6,071 nucleotides of DNA from positions 9,420-15,490 of the forward strand of contig DHLT01000088.1 of NCBI GenBank assembly GCA_002405405.1, in the 5' to 3' direction. Shown here one piece after another: positions 6,037 through 6,071 of this stretch (position 1 is its first letter; each line of letters starts with the position of its first letter). The notes beneath the pieces are model-generated. The model saw nothing but the letters and a program-made list of their open reading frames with translations, was not told the origin of the DNA and searched no databases. Position numbers and translations under genes: made by a program. The stretch comes from Ignavibacteria bacterium UBA4661. GTDB taxonomy: Bacteria > Bacteroidota > Ignavibacteria > Kapaibacteriales > UBA4661.

Positions 6037-6071
6037 ATGATGGAAAACCCGGAAGAAATGGGGAAACAACC
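6037..6071 (+). CDS. Probable start of an unidentified gene, cut by the window end
   Basis: Tandem ATG codons at 6037 and 6040 open a frame reading MMENPEEMGKQ that continues off the window. Support is positional: a good -7 element about 40 nt upstream, an AT-rich untranslated leader without Shine-Dalgarno as in this lineage, and a hydrophilic acidic N-terminus. Eleven full codons are too few to assign a family. Its place beside parS makes a chromosome-maintenance or origin-linked gene conceivable, but nothing in the residues shows this. A competing open frame from ATG 5892 overlaps it. Confidence 0.4.
   Translation, partial: MMENPEEMGKQ

Noticed and set aside
5892..6071. Open plus-strand frame of 60 codons from ATG 5892 to the window end
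   Set aside because: The translation is a Lys/Arg/Gln/Thr-rich string with no recognisable motif, it contains the good -7 promoter element at 5990-5997, and it overlaps the better-supported start at 6037. Kept only as an alternative if the right flank shows it continuing.

Overview
The window looks like chromosomal DNA from a member of the Bacteroidota or the Bacteroidota-Chlorobi lineage. Four things point there: a C-terminal type IX secretion (T9SS) sorting domain, signal peptides cut in front of Gln (A|Q), TAnnTTTG-type -7 promoter elements, and start codons mostly without Shine-Dalgarno sequences. Base composition is moderate and even, and I see no insertion sequence, tRNA, rRNA or CRISPR array.

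Layout, left to right. Positions 1-80 are an almost pure pyrimidine tract with a 7-bp sub-repeat. Positions 81-638, minus strand, encode a CDP-alcohol phosphatidyltransferase of phospholipid synthesis. A divergent intergenic region with candidate promoters follows. Positions 997-5130, plus strand, encode a very large secreted protein: signal peptide, N-terminal domain, IPT/TIG domain, matrixin-like zinc metalloprotease, about seven fibronectin type III-like repeats with a polyglycine hinge, and a T9SS type A tail. A weak hairpin with a T-run follows its stop. Next, at 5209-5799, is a small outer-membrane protein resembling PagL (lipid A 3-O-deacylase). The last 270 bases hold a perfect 16-bp match to the chromosomal parS centromere site (5819-5834), a good -7 promoter element (5990-5997), and the probable start of another plus-strand gene that runs off the window.

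How the parts fit. All three complete genes concern the envelope: membrane phospholipid synthesis, an exported surface or secreted protease, and a probable lipid A-modifying enzyme. T9SS cargo is commonly anchored to LPS in the outer membrane, so tandem placement of a T9SS cargo gene and a PagL-like gene is suggestive, but a functional link is only inference. The parS site suggests the window lies in the origin-proximal part of the chromosome. It is the clearest non-coding signal here.
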